Origin: RGIG6353 sp045660745
GTDB lineage: Bacteria > Bacillota > Clostridia > Oscillospirales > SIG627
Direction: 5' to 3'
DNA: 52,191 bases
NCBI GenBank assembly: GCA_045660745.1
Contig: JAZREJ010000050.1
Span: 1 to 52,191 of the forward strand
Part shown: positions 7,986 to 16,239 of the stretch, in pieces
Layout of the letters: each line of letters opens with the position of its first letter
Position numbering within the stretch: the first letter of the stretch is position 1
The notes under the pieces: generated by a model
Told to the model about the DNA's origin: nothing
What the model saw: the letters and a program-made list of their open reading frames with translations, nothing else
Databases searched by the model: none
Made by a program: the position numbers and the translations under genes

Positions 7986-9146
7986 ATGAATATTAAACTC
8001 GGAGAAAAAATAAAAGTGCTAAGAAAGCGCGACTCAAGACGTCAAGAGGACCTTGCGGCAGCTCTCGGCGTTACAAATCAGGCTGTTTCTCGTTGGGAGT
8101 CGGATGGATGTTATCCCGATATGGAGCTTATTCCCTCTATCGCAAACTACTTCGGGATATCCATTGATGAGCTTTTCGGATATGAGAGTGACAGGCAGAA
8201 GAAGATAGACAAGACAATAGAATGTGTTGACAAATATGACATCAGTCACCGTGATGACGGTGACTGGGTGGAGGAATGTCTCTTGATGCTCAGAGAATCT
8301 CTTGCCGAATTCCCGAATAATGAACGCCTTTTAATAACACTTGCAGAAACACTCTGGGAGGCGGGATGGAGAAGGAATCACGGCAATATGTTTTATGACA
8401 CAGACGGATTTATCAAATATGATTTTGACCATCATAAAAAGAATGAATTCTGGCTTGAATGTGTCAAGATTTGCGAAAATCTTATAGAAAACACAAAGGA
8501 CAACGGTATATTTACCCGTGCAGTAAAAATTATCGTTCCCCTTTACCGCAATTTCGGAGAGTATGAAAAAGCCATATCATATGCTATACGTATGCCAAGC
8601 CTTTGTGAGTCACAAGAGTTTTTGCTCACCGAGGCAACCGACGGAAAAGAGCAGGCTGAGTACGTGGGAAAATTTCTTCTTGAGTCTGTACGACAGCTTT
8701 CGGAGCAAATTATTTTCGGACTTGTTGCAAACATAAAAAGTTTTGAAACAGATATGCCGATTGAAAAGGTTAAAGGTGCAATTTCGCTGTTCTCTCTTAT
8801 TTGCGACGACGGAAACTTCGGAGTGCATCATGATTTTGTGAGTAAGCTTTATCTGTATCTGTCAAGACTGCAGTGGGAGAAAGGGTACACAGATGATGCG
8901 TTTTCTTCTCTTGACCTCGCGCTTGAACACGCAAAAGCATTTGAAGCTTTGTTTGACGAAAAGGAACATCGTCTGAGCGCCCGTCTTGTTTCATTTGTGA
9001 AATATGATGCGGGCGAGAAGAGAAACACCGTGCGCAATCTGTCCGTTGATTGGCCTTTCTATTGCTATCCCGATTTTTCAAAGGTCGAAGCGGAAATAAA
9101 AAAAGACCCCAGATGGGATTTGTGGGTTGAAAAAACTCAAAGCTAA
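7986..9146 (+). CDS. XRE-family transcriptional regulator with helical C-terminal domain
   Basis: This 386-residue protein has an N-terminal lambda-repressor-like helix-turn-helix (residues 1-60; LGEKIKVLRKRDSRRQEDLA and NQAVSRWESDGCYPD). About 320 residues of helical sequence follow, resembling tetratricopeptide-type sensor domains of Clostridial regulators. The ATG at 7986 is chosen because GGAGG ends six bases upstream; an earlier in-frame TTG at 7974 overlaps that site. No target gene is adjacent in the same orientation. The divergent lipoprotein gene is a candidate target, and autoregulation is likely. Confidence 0.8.
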   Translation: MNIKLGEKIKVLRKRDSRRQEDLAAALGVTNQAVSRWESDGCYPDMELIPSIANYFGISIDELFGYESDRQKKIDKTIECVDKYDISHRDDGDWVEECLLMLRESLAEFPNNERLLITLAETLWEAGWRRNHGNMFYDTDGFIKYDFDHHKKNEFWLECVKICENLIENTKDNGIFTRAVKIIVPLYRNFGEYEKAISYAIRMPSLCESQEFLLTEATDGKEQAEYVGKFLLESVRQLSEQIIFGLVANIKSFETDMPIEKVKGAISLFSLICDDGNFGVHHDFVSKLYLYLSRLQWEKGYTDDAFSSLDLALEHAKAFEALFDEKEHRLSARLVSFVKYDAGEKRNTVRNLSVDWPFYCYPDFSKVEAEIKKDPRWDLWVEKTQS

Positions 9147-9151
9147 AAAAA

Positions 9152-9180
9152 GACGGCAGAAAAACTGCCGTCAATTTTTT
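9152..9180. terminator. Bidirectional intrinsic terminator
   Basis: Stem GACGGCAG/CTGCCGTC (9152-9159 with 9165-9172), loop AAAAA, flanked by A6 and T6 runs, between the convergent XRE and phosphoesterase-SGNH genes. Confidence 0.9.
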
Positions 9181-11908
9181 AGTAATTTCCGTTTCCGTCA
9201 AAGGAAAGGTAACAGGTATCGTCTCGGATAACGAGCACGATATCCGGCTCGAACTCCTTGATATAATCGTACACGCTCTTTTCGTTGTGCCTGAGGTCGA
9301 CCGAGAGCATTGAGTCAAAGCCTGTATAGAGCATGGATTCAAGAGGATTTGTGAAGGAGTCTCCAATTATCATAATATCGGGGAGCTCGGGGCGGTTTGT
9401 TTTGACAAGCGTTTCTGCATTGTCGCCACCCATGTAAAGATAGTAACCGATCTCGGTGGTGGTCTTCGCAGGCTTGAAATCTATCCAATTATACTTGACC
9501 CCGCTCTGATATCTTTCAAACTCAACAGGAACCTTCGGCTCAAGACGGGATATCGTGCTTGTCAAATAGTAGGCACTTTTAACGGATCTCGCACGCGAAC
9601 CCATGAAGGGGTTTTCAAGCGTTATTCGTGTGAAGTCCTCGACATTAAGCATTCCTTGAGCCAGTCCGAGTCCTTCAAGCTTCTTTTTTATTTCCTGATA
9701 GGTGCGTATTGCTCCGTCGAGAGTGTAGTGATGGTCATATGGTGAGTAGTAGGAGCGGTAATTCTCGGTCTTGAAGATGGGCATCATGTCAATGTACATA
9801 ATGCCTCTTTCGTCAAGCTCGCGAAAAAATTCTTCTTCTATCATGTCAAGATATTCACCGTCGTCCTCATACCCTTCAGGATAATCCTCGCGGAGCATGG
9901 AATGTTGCTCGGGAATACCAACATACATAAGCTTTCCGCCAACCTCTTCACAGGCTTTTTGCAACGTTGAAAGGCGCTCGCCCATTCTGTCACTTGCCCA
10001 TGCAAGCTCGGCACGGGTTATGTTTTTAGGGTTGTTCCAGGGGATTATTGAATTAGGGGTTATCAGCATTCCGCCGGCTGATTTCTTTTCGGGCTCGCCG
10101 CCGATCAGGTCATAAACAACTCCTTGGCTGTGGCGCAGAAGCTTCATGCCGTATATTCTTAAAGGTGTTTCAGTGTTAGACTTTTTGAGCTTAACGATGT
10201 AGGTACCCTTTTCAGGTGCCTCAAAATCACAGGTGATAAACTCCTTCGGGGTATCAATGGAGCCTGTTCCGAATTTTCTTGCAGATTCATAGATAACAAC
10301 GTCACCCTCATCTGTTCTGTGAGTCACGGAAACGGTGGCTTCGGTACCCTTGTCTGCACTTGCGGTGATAACAAGCCTGTAGGTGCCCGCCTTCTCTGTC
10401 TCAAAGTTGTATCTGACAGTCGCACTGCCTGCGGCACGAATGGTTATGGAGTCCTCGGCTTTTGTATAATGACCCGATATACCGACTGCCGTCATATCTT
10501 TGATTGGCGCTTCATATACCGCGCCCTCATCTACGTCAATAGGCTCGAATTCCGGCTTGGGAGGTACTGCCTCAAGTGTTATCGGCTCGCCCTCGACGTA
10601 CCAGGTGGAGACGGGGGTGACGGATATTTTCCATTTTTCACAGTACGGAAGTCCGTAGAAGGAATGTTTCACCGTGTCAAGCTTTTTCAAAATAAAGAAA
10701 TCGCTTATTATCTTGTTGCTCTGTAACAGCTCGCCTGTTACACCGTTAAATATCTCTATCTTATAGTAGCCGACGTAGTTGTTGTCGTCCTCCTTCGCGG
10801 GAGTAGCGTTGGGGAAGGTAAAATCAACCGACGTGTCGCTTATCTCGGTCACGCTTATCTCACATCCTGCATCAAAGCTCGGAGCCATTGAAAGCTGCTC
10901 GCGTGCATTGGTGTATTGGTAAACGTCAAGAGATGGCTCCTCTTTTTTGCTTTCCGCAATCATTGCGGGAATATCGAATACCCAGTCGCCGCCTTCAAGG
11001 AATGCGGGATTTTTTTCGTCAACGTAGAAGCGCTTTAATGTAACAACATTTGTCTTATCGTTGACAGAGAGCATAATTCCCTGAGACGAATACTCACGGT
11101 GATCAACGTTTGCGTATGACATATTCTGTCCTACAGACGTAGAAACAACACTTGTATAAAGGAAAGTTGCACCGCCCGGTACCTGATAGATGGAATGGGG
11201 GTCTGATAGTGTGTAATGGGTGTGTGCGCTGATGACTACAAATCTCGGCTCGTTCTTTATAAATTCCTCAAATTCAGTGGATTGCTTGTCGGAGTTGAGC
11301 GAACCGTTGAGAGTACCGTCAACCGTCTGATGGAAAAAAATGAAGACAGGCTTCGACTTGCTTTCCGCAAGTGCGGCGTTTGCGCGATCCATTATGTACT
11401 GCTCCTGCTCAAGGGTAAGCGCGTTTGAGTAGTCCGCGGAGCTTACTGTTATGAAATGGAATCCTCCGATAACCGTATCCTCCTCAAGAGGCTCTCCTGT
11501 TTTTTCGGTGAACAACGCCTGTGCCGCCTCAACCTTCTCGGGCGCTTTTGACAAAGTCGCGTTTAGAGGATACTCGTGGTTTCCCATGGTGTACATGAGC
11601 TTGCCTGCGTCCTTTATCTCGTTGAACTTTTCACTGCTTGTCAGAAAATCGTAGTTTGGTGTTGCGGTTTCCGAGGTGTAGAGAATATCTCCGACGAGAA
11701 CAACACCGTCGAGCTCTTCAAGTCCGCCCGCGTGATTGATAATATTCTCAAGAGCTGTATTGAATTTCCCCGCTCCGTTGTGTACGTCGGCAATAATCCC
11801 CACAGTGTAGTCGGTACCGGGGCCCTGGTCCTTATCGCTTCCGTTTCCGGAACAGGAGACGAGAAGAAGGAGCGACACAATCAGAACGAAAAACAGATTT
11901 TTCTTCAT
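9179..11908 (-). CDS. Lipoprotein fusing a calcineurin-like phosphoesterase to an AlgX/DHHW-type SGNH domain
   Basis: The 909-residue protein starts with a lipoprotein signal peptide (lipobox LVSC, Cys19). Residues 34-330 form a calcineurin-like metallophosphoesterase: DVH (41-43), GD at 73-74, GNHE (109-112), a later His in FFHQTVDG, and AHTH. The middle (about 340-620) looks like fibronectin III and carbohydrate-binding beta-sandwich modules. The last 290 residues resemble SGNH O-acetyltransferases of the AlgX/AlgJ/DHHW group: a YDHHYTLDG motif (around 720) gives the Asp-His pair, and IIGDSF (Ser851) gives the nucleophile. That order, DxH before GDS, is the AlgX order. It is probably an outer-face enzyme acting on wall or surface polymers. 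The fusion itself is unfamiliar to me. Confidence 0.75.
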   Translation of the reverse strand: MKKNLFFVLIVSLLLLVSCSGNGSDKDQGPGTDYTVGIIADVHNGAGKFNTALENIINHAGGLEELDGVVLVGDILYTSETATPNYDFLTSSEKFNEIKDAGKLMYTMGNHEYPLNATLSKAPEKVEAAQALFTEKTGEPLEEDTVIGGFHFITVSSADYSNALTLEQEQYIMDRANAALAESKSKPVFIFFHQTVDGTLNGSLNSDKQSTEFEEFIKNEPRFVVISAHTHYTLSDPHSIYQVPGGATFLYTSVVSTSVGQNMSYANVDHREYSSQGIMLSVNDKTNVVTLKRFYVDEKNPAFLEGGDWVFDIPAMIAESKKEEPSLDVYQYTNAREQLSMAPSFDAGCEISVTEISDTSVDFTFPNATPAKEDDNNYVGYYKIEIFNGVTGELLQSNKIISDFFILKKLDTVKHSFYGLPYCEKWKISVTPVSTWYVEGEPITLEAVPPKPEFEPIDVDEGAVYEAPIKDMTAVGISGHYTKAEDSITIRAAGSATVRYNFETEKAGTYRLVITASADKGTEATVSVTHRTDEGDVVIYESARKFGTGSIDTPKEFITCDFEAPEKGTYIVKLKKSNTETPLRIYGMKLLRHSQGVVYDLIGGEPEKKSAGGMLITPNSIIPWNNPKNITRAELAWASDRMGERLSTLQKACEEVGGKLMYVGIPEQHSMLREDYPEGYEDDGEYLDMIEEEFFRELDERGIMYIDMMPIFKTENYRSYYSPYDHHYTLDGAIRTYQEIKKKLEGLGLAQGMLNVEDFTRITLENPFMGSRARSVKSAYYLTSTISRLEPKVPVEFERYQSGVKYNWIDFKPAKTTTEIGYYLYMGGDNAETLVKTNRPELPDIMIIGDSFTNPLESMLYTGFDSMLSVDLRHNEKSVYDYIKEFEPDIVLVIRDDTCYLSFDGNGNY

Positions 11909-11939
11909 TTTGTTACCTCTTTCGTTAAAGTTTCACCAC

Positions 11940-11968
11940 ATTATAGCACACCGCATGTTAGATGTCAA
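11940..11968 (-). promoter_or_regulatory. Perfect consensus promoter of the phosphoesterase-SGNH gene
   Basis: The minus strand carries TTGACA (11968-11963), exactly 17 bp, then TATAAT (11945-11940), preceded by TGC as an extended -10. Both hexamers are exact consensus, so strong transcription is expected unless repressed. Confidence 0.8.
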
Positions 11969-12014
11969 GAAAACGGAATGTGGGAAAAACACATCAAATG
12001 GAGGTTTTTTTACA

Positions 12015-12043
12015 TTGAAAAGGGGGAGATCATGTGTTAGAAT
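12015..12043 (+). promoter_or_regulatory. Promoter of the deacetylase-like gene at 12072
   Basis: TTGAAA (12015-12020), 17 bp, TAGAAT (12038-12043). It diverges from the phosphoesterase-SGNH promoter; the two -35 boxes are 46 bp apart. Confidence 0.55.
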
Positions 12044-12071
12044 ATATACAGATATGAAAAGGAGATATATT

Positions 12072-13004
12072 ATGGAAAAACTTGCTTATTTTTTTATTGA
12101 TGATACTATTTGGGTAATTCGCGACGTTGCTCGTGAGAAGCCTGCATCTCTCTTTGATAATGCATTCATGGGAATGCTCAAAAAAGCTCATGACGAATGG
12201 GGAATGACAGCCCAGCTCAACCTTTTTTACAGAACAGACTTCTTCTACGGCAATGACGAGTTTACACTTAAGGATATGCCCGATACCTACAAGGCAGAAT
12301 TTGAAGCAAATTCCGACTGGCTCAAGCTTGCCTTCCACGCAAAGCAGGAATTTCCCGACTATCCCTACGTTAACGCAACCTACGAGGATGTCAAGGAAAA
12401 CTATATCGCCGTTGTTGACGAAATAATCCGTTTTGCGGGCGAAAAGTCGGTTTCCACCGCCCTTTGTCCTCACTGGCTCCCCGTAAGCCGTGCGGGATGT
12501 CATGCGCTTGCAGACTGCGGTGTAACCTTTATGTCTCCCACCTACGGCAAGAGAACTGAGTACACAGGAGACCCCAACTGCCTCCCCTACGGTCACTCGG
12601 GAAGACTTTTGCAAAACAGACAGCCCGAGACGATGCTCTTTACAAGAAGCAACAAGGACCCGAGAATGCATGCGGCTATAAGCGCATACAATCATCTTGA
12701 CGAGGAGCCTTATAAATCGGTCATCGGAAAGAACACGTCTATTCTTGATGAAGAAACAGGCCTCCGCTTCAGACAGCTTGGAGGAGGCCCCTGTCTTAAT
12801 TCCAATACTCAGGAGGAGATTCTTGCAAAGCTAACTGCTCTCAATGAGAAGGGACAGGAATATATCGGTGTATGTGTACATGAGCAGTACTTCTATTCCG
12901 ACTATTTTGCGTATATTCCCGATTATGCCGAGAGAGTTTATCTCCTCGCACGCACACTTACAAACTTCGGCTATCGTTGGATAACTGCCGATGAACTTAA
13001 GTAA
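12072..13004 (+). CDS. Putative polysaccharide-deacetylase-like (beta/alpha)-barrel protein
   Basis: I recognise this 310-residue cytoplasmic protein only loosely. FFIDDTIW near the N-terminus resembles the first NodB motif (TFDD), and LAFHAKQEFPDYPY is placed like the second (His ligand) motif. CPHWLPVSRAG and a late VHEQYFY segment could complete a metal site. This suggests a NodB/glycoside-hydrolase-like barrel, not a proven deacetylase. The ATG at 12072 has AAAAGGAG seven bases upstream; an ATG at 12054 lies in the same frame but has no Shine-Dalgarno. The gene is monocistronic, divergent from the phosphoesterase-SGNH lipoprotein, and followed by a strong terminator. Confidence 0.55.
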   Translation: MEKLAYFFIDDTIWVIRDVAREKPASLFDNAFMGMLKKAHDEWGMTAQLNLFYRTDFFYGNDEFTLKDMPDTYKAEFEANSDWLKLAFHAKQEFPDYPYVNATYEDVKENYIAVVDEIIRFAGEKSVSTALCPHWLPVSRAGCHALADCGVTFMSPTYGKRTEYTGDPNCLPYGHSGRLLQNRQPETMLFTRSNKDPRMHAAISAYNHLDEEPYKSVIGKNTSILDEETGLRFRQLGGGPCLNSNTQEEILAKLTALNEKGQEYIGVCVHEQYFYSDYFAYIPDYAERVYLLARTLTNFGYRWITADELK

Positions 13005-13010
13005 AAAAAT

Positions 13011-13039
13011 TCCTGCGGGACACCCCGCAGGATTTTTTT
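13011..13039 (+). terminator. Intrinsic terminator
   Basis: Stem TCCTGCGGG/CCCGCAGGA (13011-13019 with 13024-13032), loop ACAC, then seven T. Confidence 0.93.
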
Positions 13040-13070
13040 CGTAAAAATTATGTAAAATAATAAAAAGGTA

Positions 13071-13099
13071 TTGAATTCCTACTAAACCTATGGTATAAT
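13071..13099 (+). promoter_or_regulatory. Promoter and possible operator of the rrf2-iscS-iscU operon
   Basis: TTGAAT (13071-13076), 17 bp, TATAAT (13094-13099), with TGG giving an extended -10. The spacer and -10 contain the imperfect dyad TACTAAACCTATGGTA, a plausible binding site for the first gene's Rrf2-type product. That is the usual autoregulation in such operons. Confidence 0.6.
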
Positions 13100-13122
13100 T
13101 GGGAATAGAAAGGATGAGGACC

Positions 13123-13557
13123 ATGAAAATATCGACAAGAGGCAGATATGCCCTTAAAATAATGATGGACCTTGCAACCTCTCCCGAAGGAGAGTACGTG
13201 TCTTTAAAGGCTATCTCCGACCGCGAACAGGTTTCGATGAAATACCTTGAGCAGATAATAGCGCTCCTGTCGCGTGCAGGAATGCTTGAAAGTTCAAGAG
13301 GCAAGAGCGGTGGCTACAGGCTTGCCAAGCCTTCAAGTGAATACACTGCGGGAGATATTTTAAGAGTTGCCGAGGGAAGCCTTGCCCCTATCAAGTGCGT
13401 TGAGTCAAAGTGTCAGAACAGCGGTAACTGTTCCACCTTCGCCTTTTGGGAGGGACTTAACAAGGCTATAAACGACTATATAGATTCCACTACCCTTGAA
13501 GACCTCGCTCTTCGCGAGAGGGCAGTAGGAGAAGAGAAAGCGAGATGTGAAAAATGA
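13123..13557 (+). CDS. iscR: Rrf2-family (IscR-like) transcriptional regulator
   Basis: The 144-residue regulator has an Rrf2 winged helix (MKISTRGRYALKIMMDLA at the start, SMKYLEQIIALL recognition region, RGKSGGYRLAKP wing). A cysteine triplet, KCVESKCQNSGNCS, is spaced C-x4-C-x5-C and fits an IscR-like Fe-S cluster site. Upstream in-frame TTG and ATG codons exist at 13099 and 13114. The ATG at 13123 starts at the conserved MKIS, and AAAGGA lies about ten bases before it. The gene overlaps iscS by four bases, so it almost surely senses and controls Fe-S cluster supply. Confidence 0.88.
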   Translation: MKISTRGRYALKIMMDLATSPEGEYVSLKAISDREQVSMKYLEQIIALLSRAGMLESSRGKSGGYRLAKPSSEYTAGDILRVAEGSLAPIKCVESKCQNSGNCSTFAFWEGLNKAINDYIDSTTLEDLALRERAVGEEKARCEK

Positions 13558-14744
13558 GAATATACGCGGATAATGCCGCAACGACGAAAATAAGCGAAAA
13601 AGCACTCTGTGCAATGGTTGAATGCGCACGGAATTTTATAGGAAATCCTTCCTCACTCCATACATCGGGACAGCTTGCCGCAGAGGAGCTTCAGCGTCAC
13701 CGCGCAAAAATGGCAGAGCTTCTCGGTGCTTCCGAGGCGCGAGAGATATACTTCACCTCGGGCGGAAGCGAGGCGGATAACCAGGCAATCTTTTCAACTG
13801 CCTACAGATTTAAAGCCAAGGGCAAAAACCATATTATTTCAACTGCCTTTGAGCACCATGCAGTACTTCACGTATTGAATCGCCTTGAAAAGGAAGGCTT
13901 TGAAATAACACTTGTTCCCGTTAACGAAAACGGAATCGTTAAGGTCTCGGATATCGAGGCAGCTATAACCGACAGGACCTGTCTTGTAAGCGTTATGATG
14001 GCAAACAATGAGATAGGCACAGTTCAGCCTGTTGCCGAAATCGGTAAGCTTTGCCGTGACAAGGGCGTGCTCTTCCATACCGATGCCGTACAGGCGGTGG
14101 GACACCTCAAAATAAACGTTGAAGAAATGAACATAGACCTTCTCTCACTTTCCGCACATAAGTTCAACGGCCCCCGCGGAGTTGGCGCGCTTTATGCAAG
14201 GCGTGGCGTAATACTCAAAAATCTTATAGAGGGCGGAGCACAGGAAAGAGGAAAAAGAGCGGGCACCGAAAACCTCCCCGCAATTGCAGGAATGACCGCT
14301 GCGCTTGAAGAAGCAATAGAAAACCTTGATGCGCACGCTGAAAAACTTATCGCACTTCGCACAAGACTTATAGACGGAATCCTCACGATCCCGCACACGG
14401 TGCTCAACGGGGACGCCGAAAACAGGCTTCCCGGAAATACCAACTTCTGCTTTGAGGGAATCGAGGGCGAGAGTCTTCTTCTCTGGCTTGATGATAAGGG
14501 AGTTGAGGCAAGCTCAGGCTCGGCATGTACCTCGGGCTCGCTTGATCCGAGCCACGTGCTTCTAGCAATCGGACGTCCCAAGGACGTAGCGCACGGCTCA
14601 CTCAGACTTACACTCGCACCCGAAAACACCGAGGAAGATGTTGACTATATTGTGACTTCCGTCAAGGAAGTTGTTGAATATCTTCGTTCAATGTCCCCCG
14701 TTTGGGAGGAGCTTGAAAACGGAGAGCGTGAATTTATACTTTGA
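13554..14744 (+). CDS. iscS: Cysteine desulfurase (IscS/NifS)
   Basis: This 396-residue PLP enzyme converts cysteine to alanine and passes sulfur to the IscU scaffold. The N-terminal YADNAATT motif, NNEIG (151-155), HTDAVQ (175-180) and the Schiff-base Lys203 in SAHKFNGPRG are present. The catalytic Cys325 lies in SSGSACTSG, a long mobile loop typical of IscS/NifS (group I). Its ATG overlaps the rrf2 stop codon and iscU follows after 10 bases, so the three genes form one translationally linked operon. Length is normal. Confidence 0.95.
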   Translation: MRIYADNAATTKISEKALCAMVECARNFIGNPSSLHTSGQLAAEELQRHRAKMAELLGASEAREIYFTSGGSEADNQAIFSTAYRFKAKGKNHIISTAFEHHAVLHVLNRLEKEGFEITLVPVNENGIVKVSDIEAAITDRTCLVSVMMANNEIGTVQPVAEIGKLCRDKGVLFHTDAVQAVGHLKINVEEMNIDLLSLSAHKFNGPRGVGALYARRGVILKNLIEGGAQERGKRAGTENLPAIAGMTAALEEAIENLDAHAEKLIALRTRLIDGILTIPHTVLNGDAENRLPGNTNFCFEGIEGESLLLWLDDKGVEASSGSACTSGSLDPSHVLLAIGRPKDVAHGSLRLTLAPENTEEDVDYIVTSVKEVVEYLRSMSPVWEELENGEREFIL

Positions 14745-14754
14745 GGAGAAAATT

Positions 14755-15189
14755 ATGTTATACAGCGAAAAAGTAATGGACCATTTTAAAAATCCCCGCA
14801 ACGTCGGAAAGATGGAGGATGCGGACGGAGTAGGAGAAGTCGGCAATGTTAAGTGCGGCGATATCATGAAAATGTATATCAAGGTGCGTGACGGAATTAT
14901 TGTTGACGTTAAGTTCAACACCTTCGGTTGCGGCTCGGCGATAGCAACAAGCTCCATGGCAACTGAAATGATAAAGGGTAAGAGCATTGAAGAAGCGCTT
15001 GAGCTTTCCAATAAGGCAGTAGTTGAAGCGCTCGACGGACTGCCCCCCGCAAAGATACACTGCTCAGTGCTTGCCGAGGAAGCGGTAAAAGCAGCAGTCA
15101 AGGACTACTACGACCGCAACGGCATTGAATACGATAAGGAACAATTCTGCTCAGGCGACTGTGAGCATTGTTGCGGCCACGGAGAATAA
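14755..15189 (+). CDS. iscU: Fe-S cluster assembly scaffold IscU/NifU-like
   Basis: The 144-residue protein has the scaffold cysteines in KCGD (Cys34, Asp36), FGCGSAIATSS (Cys59) and IHCSVLAEEA (Cys103), on which IscS-derived sulfur and iron are assembled. A short C-terminal tail rich in cysteine (CSGDCEHCCGHG) is extra compared with E. coli IscU and common in Clostridial versions. Start chosen at 14755: a GAGGAG sits seven bases upstream, overlapping the iscS stop. Earlier in-frame ATG codons fall inside iscS. Confidence 0.93.
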   Translation: MLYSEKVMDHFKNPRNVGKMEDADGVGEVGNVKCGDIMKMYIKVRDGIIVDVKFNTFGCGSAIATSSMATEMIKGKSIEEALELSNKAVVEALDGLPPAKIHCSVLAEEAVKAAVKDYYDRNGIEYDKEQFCSGDCEHCCGHGE

Positions 15190-15250
15190 AATTTTGCACC
15201 CTTTGATAAAATTCTATAAGATTTGAAGCCTTACAATTCCTACGCAAAAA

Positions 15251-15278
15251 ATGACCCACGCGAATATGCGTGGGTCAT
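15251..15278. terminator. Bidirectional intrinsic terminator
   Basis: An 11 bp stem (ATGACCCACGC with GCGTGGGTCAT, loop GAATAT), with A-run to the left and ACTTTTA to the right, between convergent iscU and rpoZ. Confidence 0.85.
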
Positions 15279-15287
15279 ACTTTTATC

Positions 15288-15587
15288 TTACTCGTTAAGG
15301 GGAGCATCCTCTGCGATCTGACCGTCGCCGTATACCTCTGATTCCTTCTTTTCGCCTGCTGGCAACACCTCATATTCACCCGAATCAATGGCATGTACTG
15401 CGGTCTTTACGGGCTTATCGTCGTGTACGGTCTTCTTGGAAGCACCTTTTTCGTCTCCGGCGAGAGCCTTATCCTCCTCATTGTACTCATTGATTATCTC
15501 GCGGGCAACCTTTGCGGTAGCGATGCAGATCTGATAACGGTTGAGGCCGTTTGCGGTAAGCTTTTCAATTGAAGGTTCGTTCATCAT
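15288..15587 (-). CDS. rpoZ: RNA polymerase omega subunit
   Basis: Start of the 99-residue product is placed at the ATGATG at 15587. An AAAGGA lies just after the gmk stop, about 11 bases before it. The start gives MMNEPSIEKLTANGLNRYQICIATAKVAREI, the omega core with the NRYQICIATAKVAR helix. The remaining residues form an acidic, low-complexity tail. Omega promotes assembly of the beta-prime subunit. The position after remA-gmk is the classical Bacillota order. It is the last gene of an eight-gene minus-strand operon. Confidence 0.82.
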   Translation of the reverse strand: MMNEPSIEKLTANGLNRYQICIATAKVAREIINEYNEEDKALAGDEKGASKKTVHDDKPVKTAVHAIDSGEYEVLPAGEKKESEVYGDGQIAEDAPLNE

Positions 15588-15603
15588 GGCTGTATATTTC
15601 CTT

Positions 15604-16239
15604 TCATTTATAAAATCTTTCTTTAAGCTCGGCATAGCCGTTGCAATATATATCAAGCCCTCTCGGGTCATTTCCTTCGACAAGCTTTACAATAGCGTCG
15701 GTAACGTCCTCCGAACGGTTATCGTAATTTATGAGAATATGTTGATAGAGTCTTGAATATTCAAGCTCCTCCTTTGCTCTCTCAAGGCGCTCGACGATAT
15801 CCTCCTCGGTATTCGTCCCTCTTCCGCGAAGTCGCGCTTCAAGAGTTTTGTAGTCAGGAGGCGAGATAAATACGGAAATGAGATCCTTTTTATCAAAGGT
15901 ATTCATTACCTGCTCAGCACCGTCAACCTCTATTTCAAGGATGACAACCTTTCCCTCCTCAATAAGTCTGTCGACCGGAGCCTTTGGTGTTCCGTAATAA
16001 TTTTTATTAAACACCGCGTGTTCAAGAAGCTCGCCGTTTTCTATCATTTCTTCAAAGCGCTCTTTGGTTACGAAAAGATAGTCGCGGCCGTCTACCTCTC
16101 CCGCACGGGGTGTGCGTGTGGTTGCCGATACCGAAAATCTGAACGGCTCGACCTCTCCCCCTTTAAACCCTGACAGAACGGTTGATTTACCGCTTCCCGC
16201 AGAGCCGGAGACAATAAGCACCTTTCCTCTTTTATTCAT
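15604..16239 (-). CDS. gmk: Guanylate kinase
   Basis: The 211-residue enzyme phosphorylates GMP to GDP with ATP. The P-loop GSAGSGKST (about residues 12-20) and the GMP-binding segment SVSATTRTPRAGEVDGRDY with the following FVTKERFE are complete. Start placed at 16239: a GGAGG lies six bases before that ATG, while the alternative ATG at 16245 is too close. It overlaps the end of remA by eight bases and probably depends on its translation. Confidence 0.94.
   Translation of the reverse strand: MNKRGKVLIVSGSAGSGKSTVLSGFKGGEVEPFRFSVSATTRTPRAGEVDGRDYLFVTKERFEEMIENGELLEHAVFNKNYYGTPKAPVDRLIEEGKVVILEIEVDGAEQVMNTFDKKDLISVFISPPDYKTLEARLRGRGTNTEEDIVERLERAKEELEYSRLYQHILINYDNRSEDVTDAIVKLVEGNDPRGLDIYCNGYAELKERFYK

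Noticed and set aside
12030..12695. Antisense frame of 221 codons over the deacetylase-like gene
   Set aside because: The plus-strand gene has promoter, ribosome site, terminator and a plausible fold; the antisense frame has none of these.
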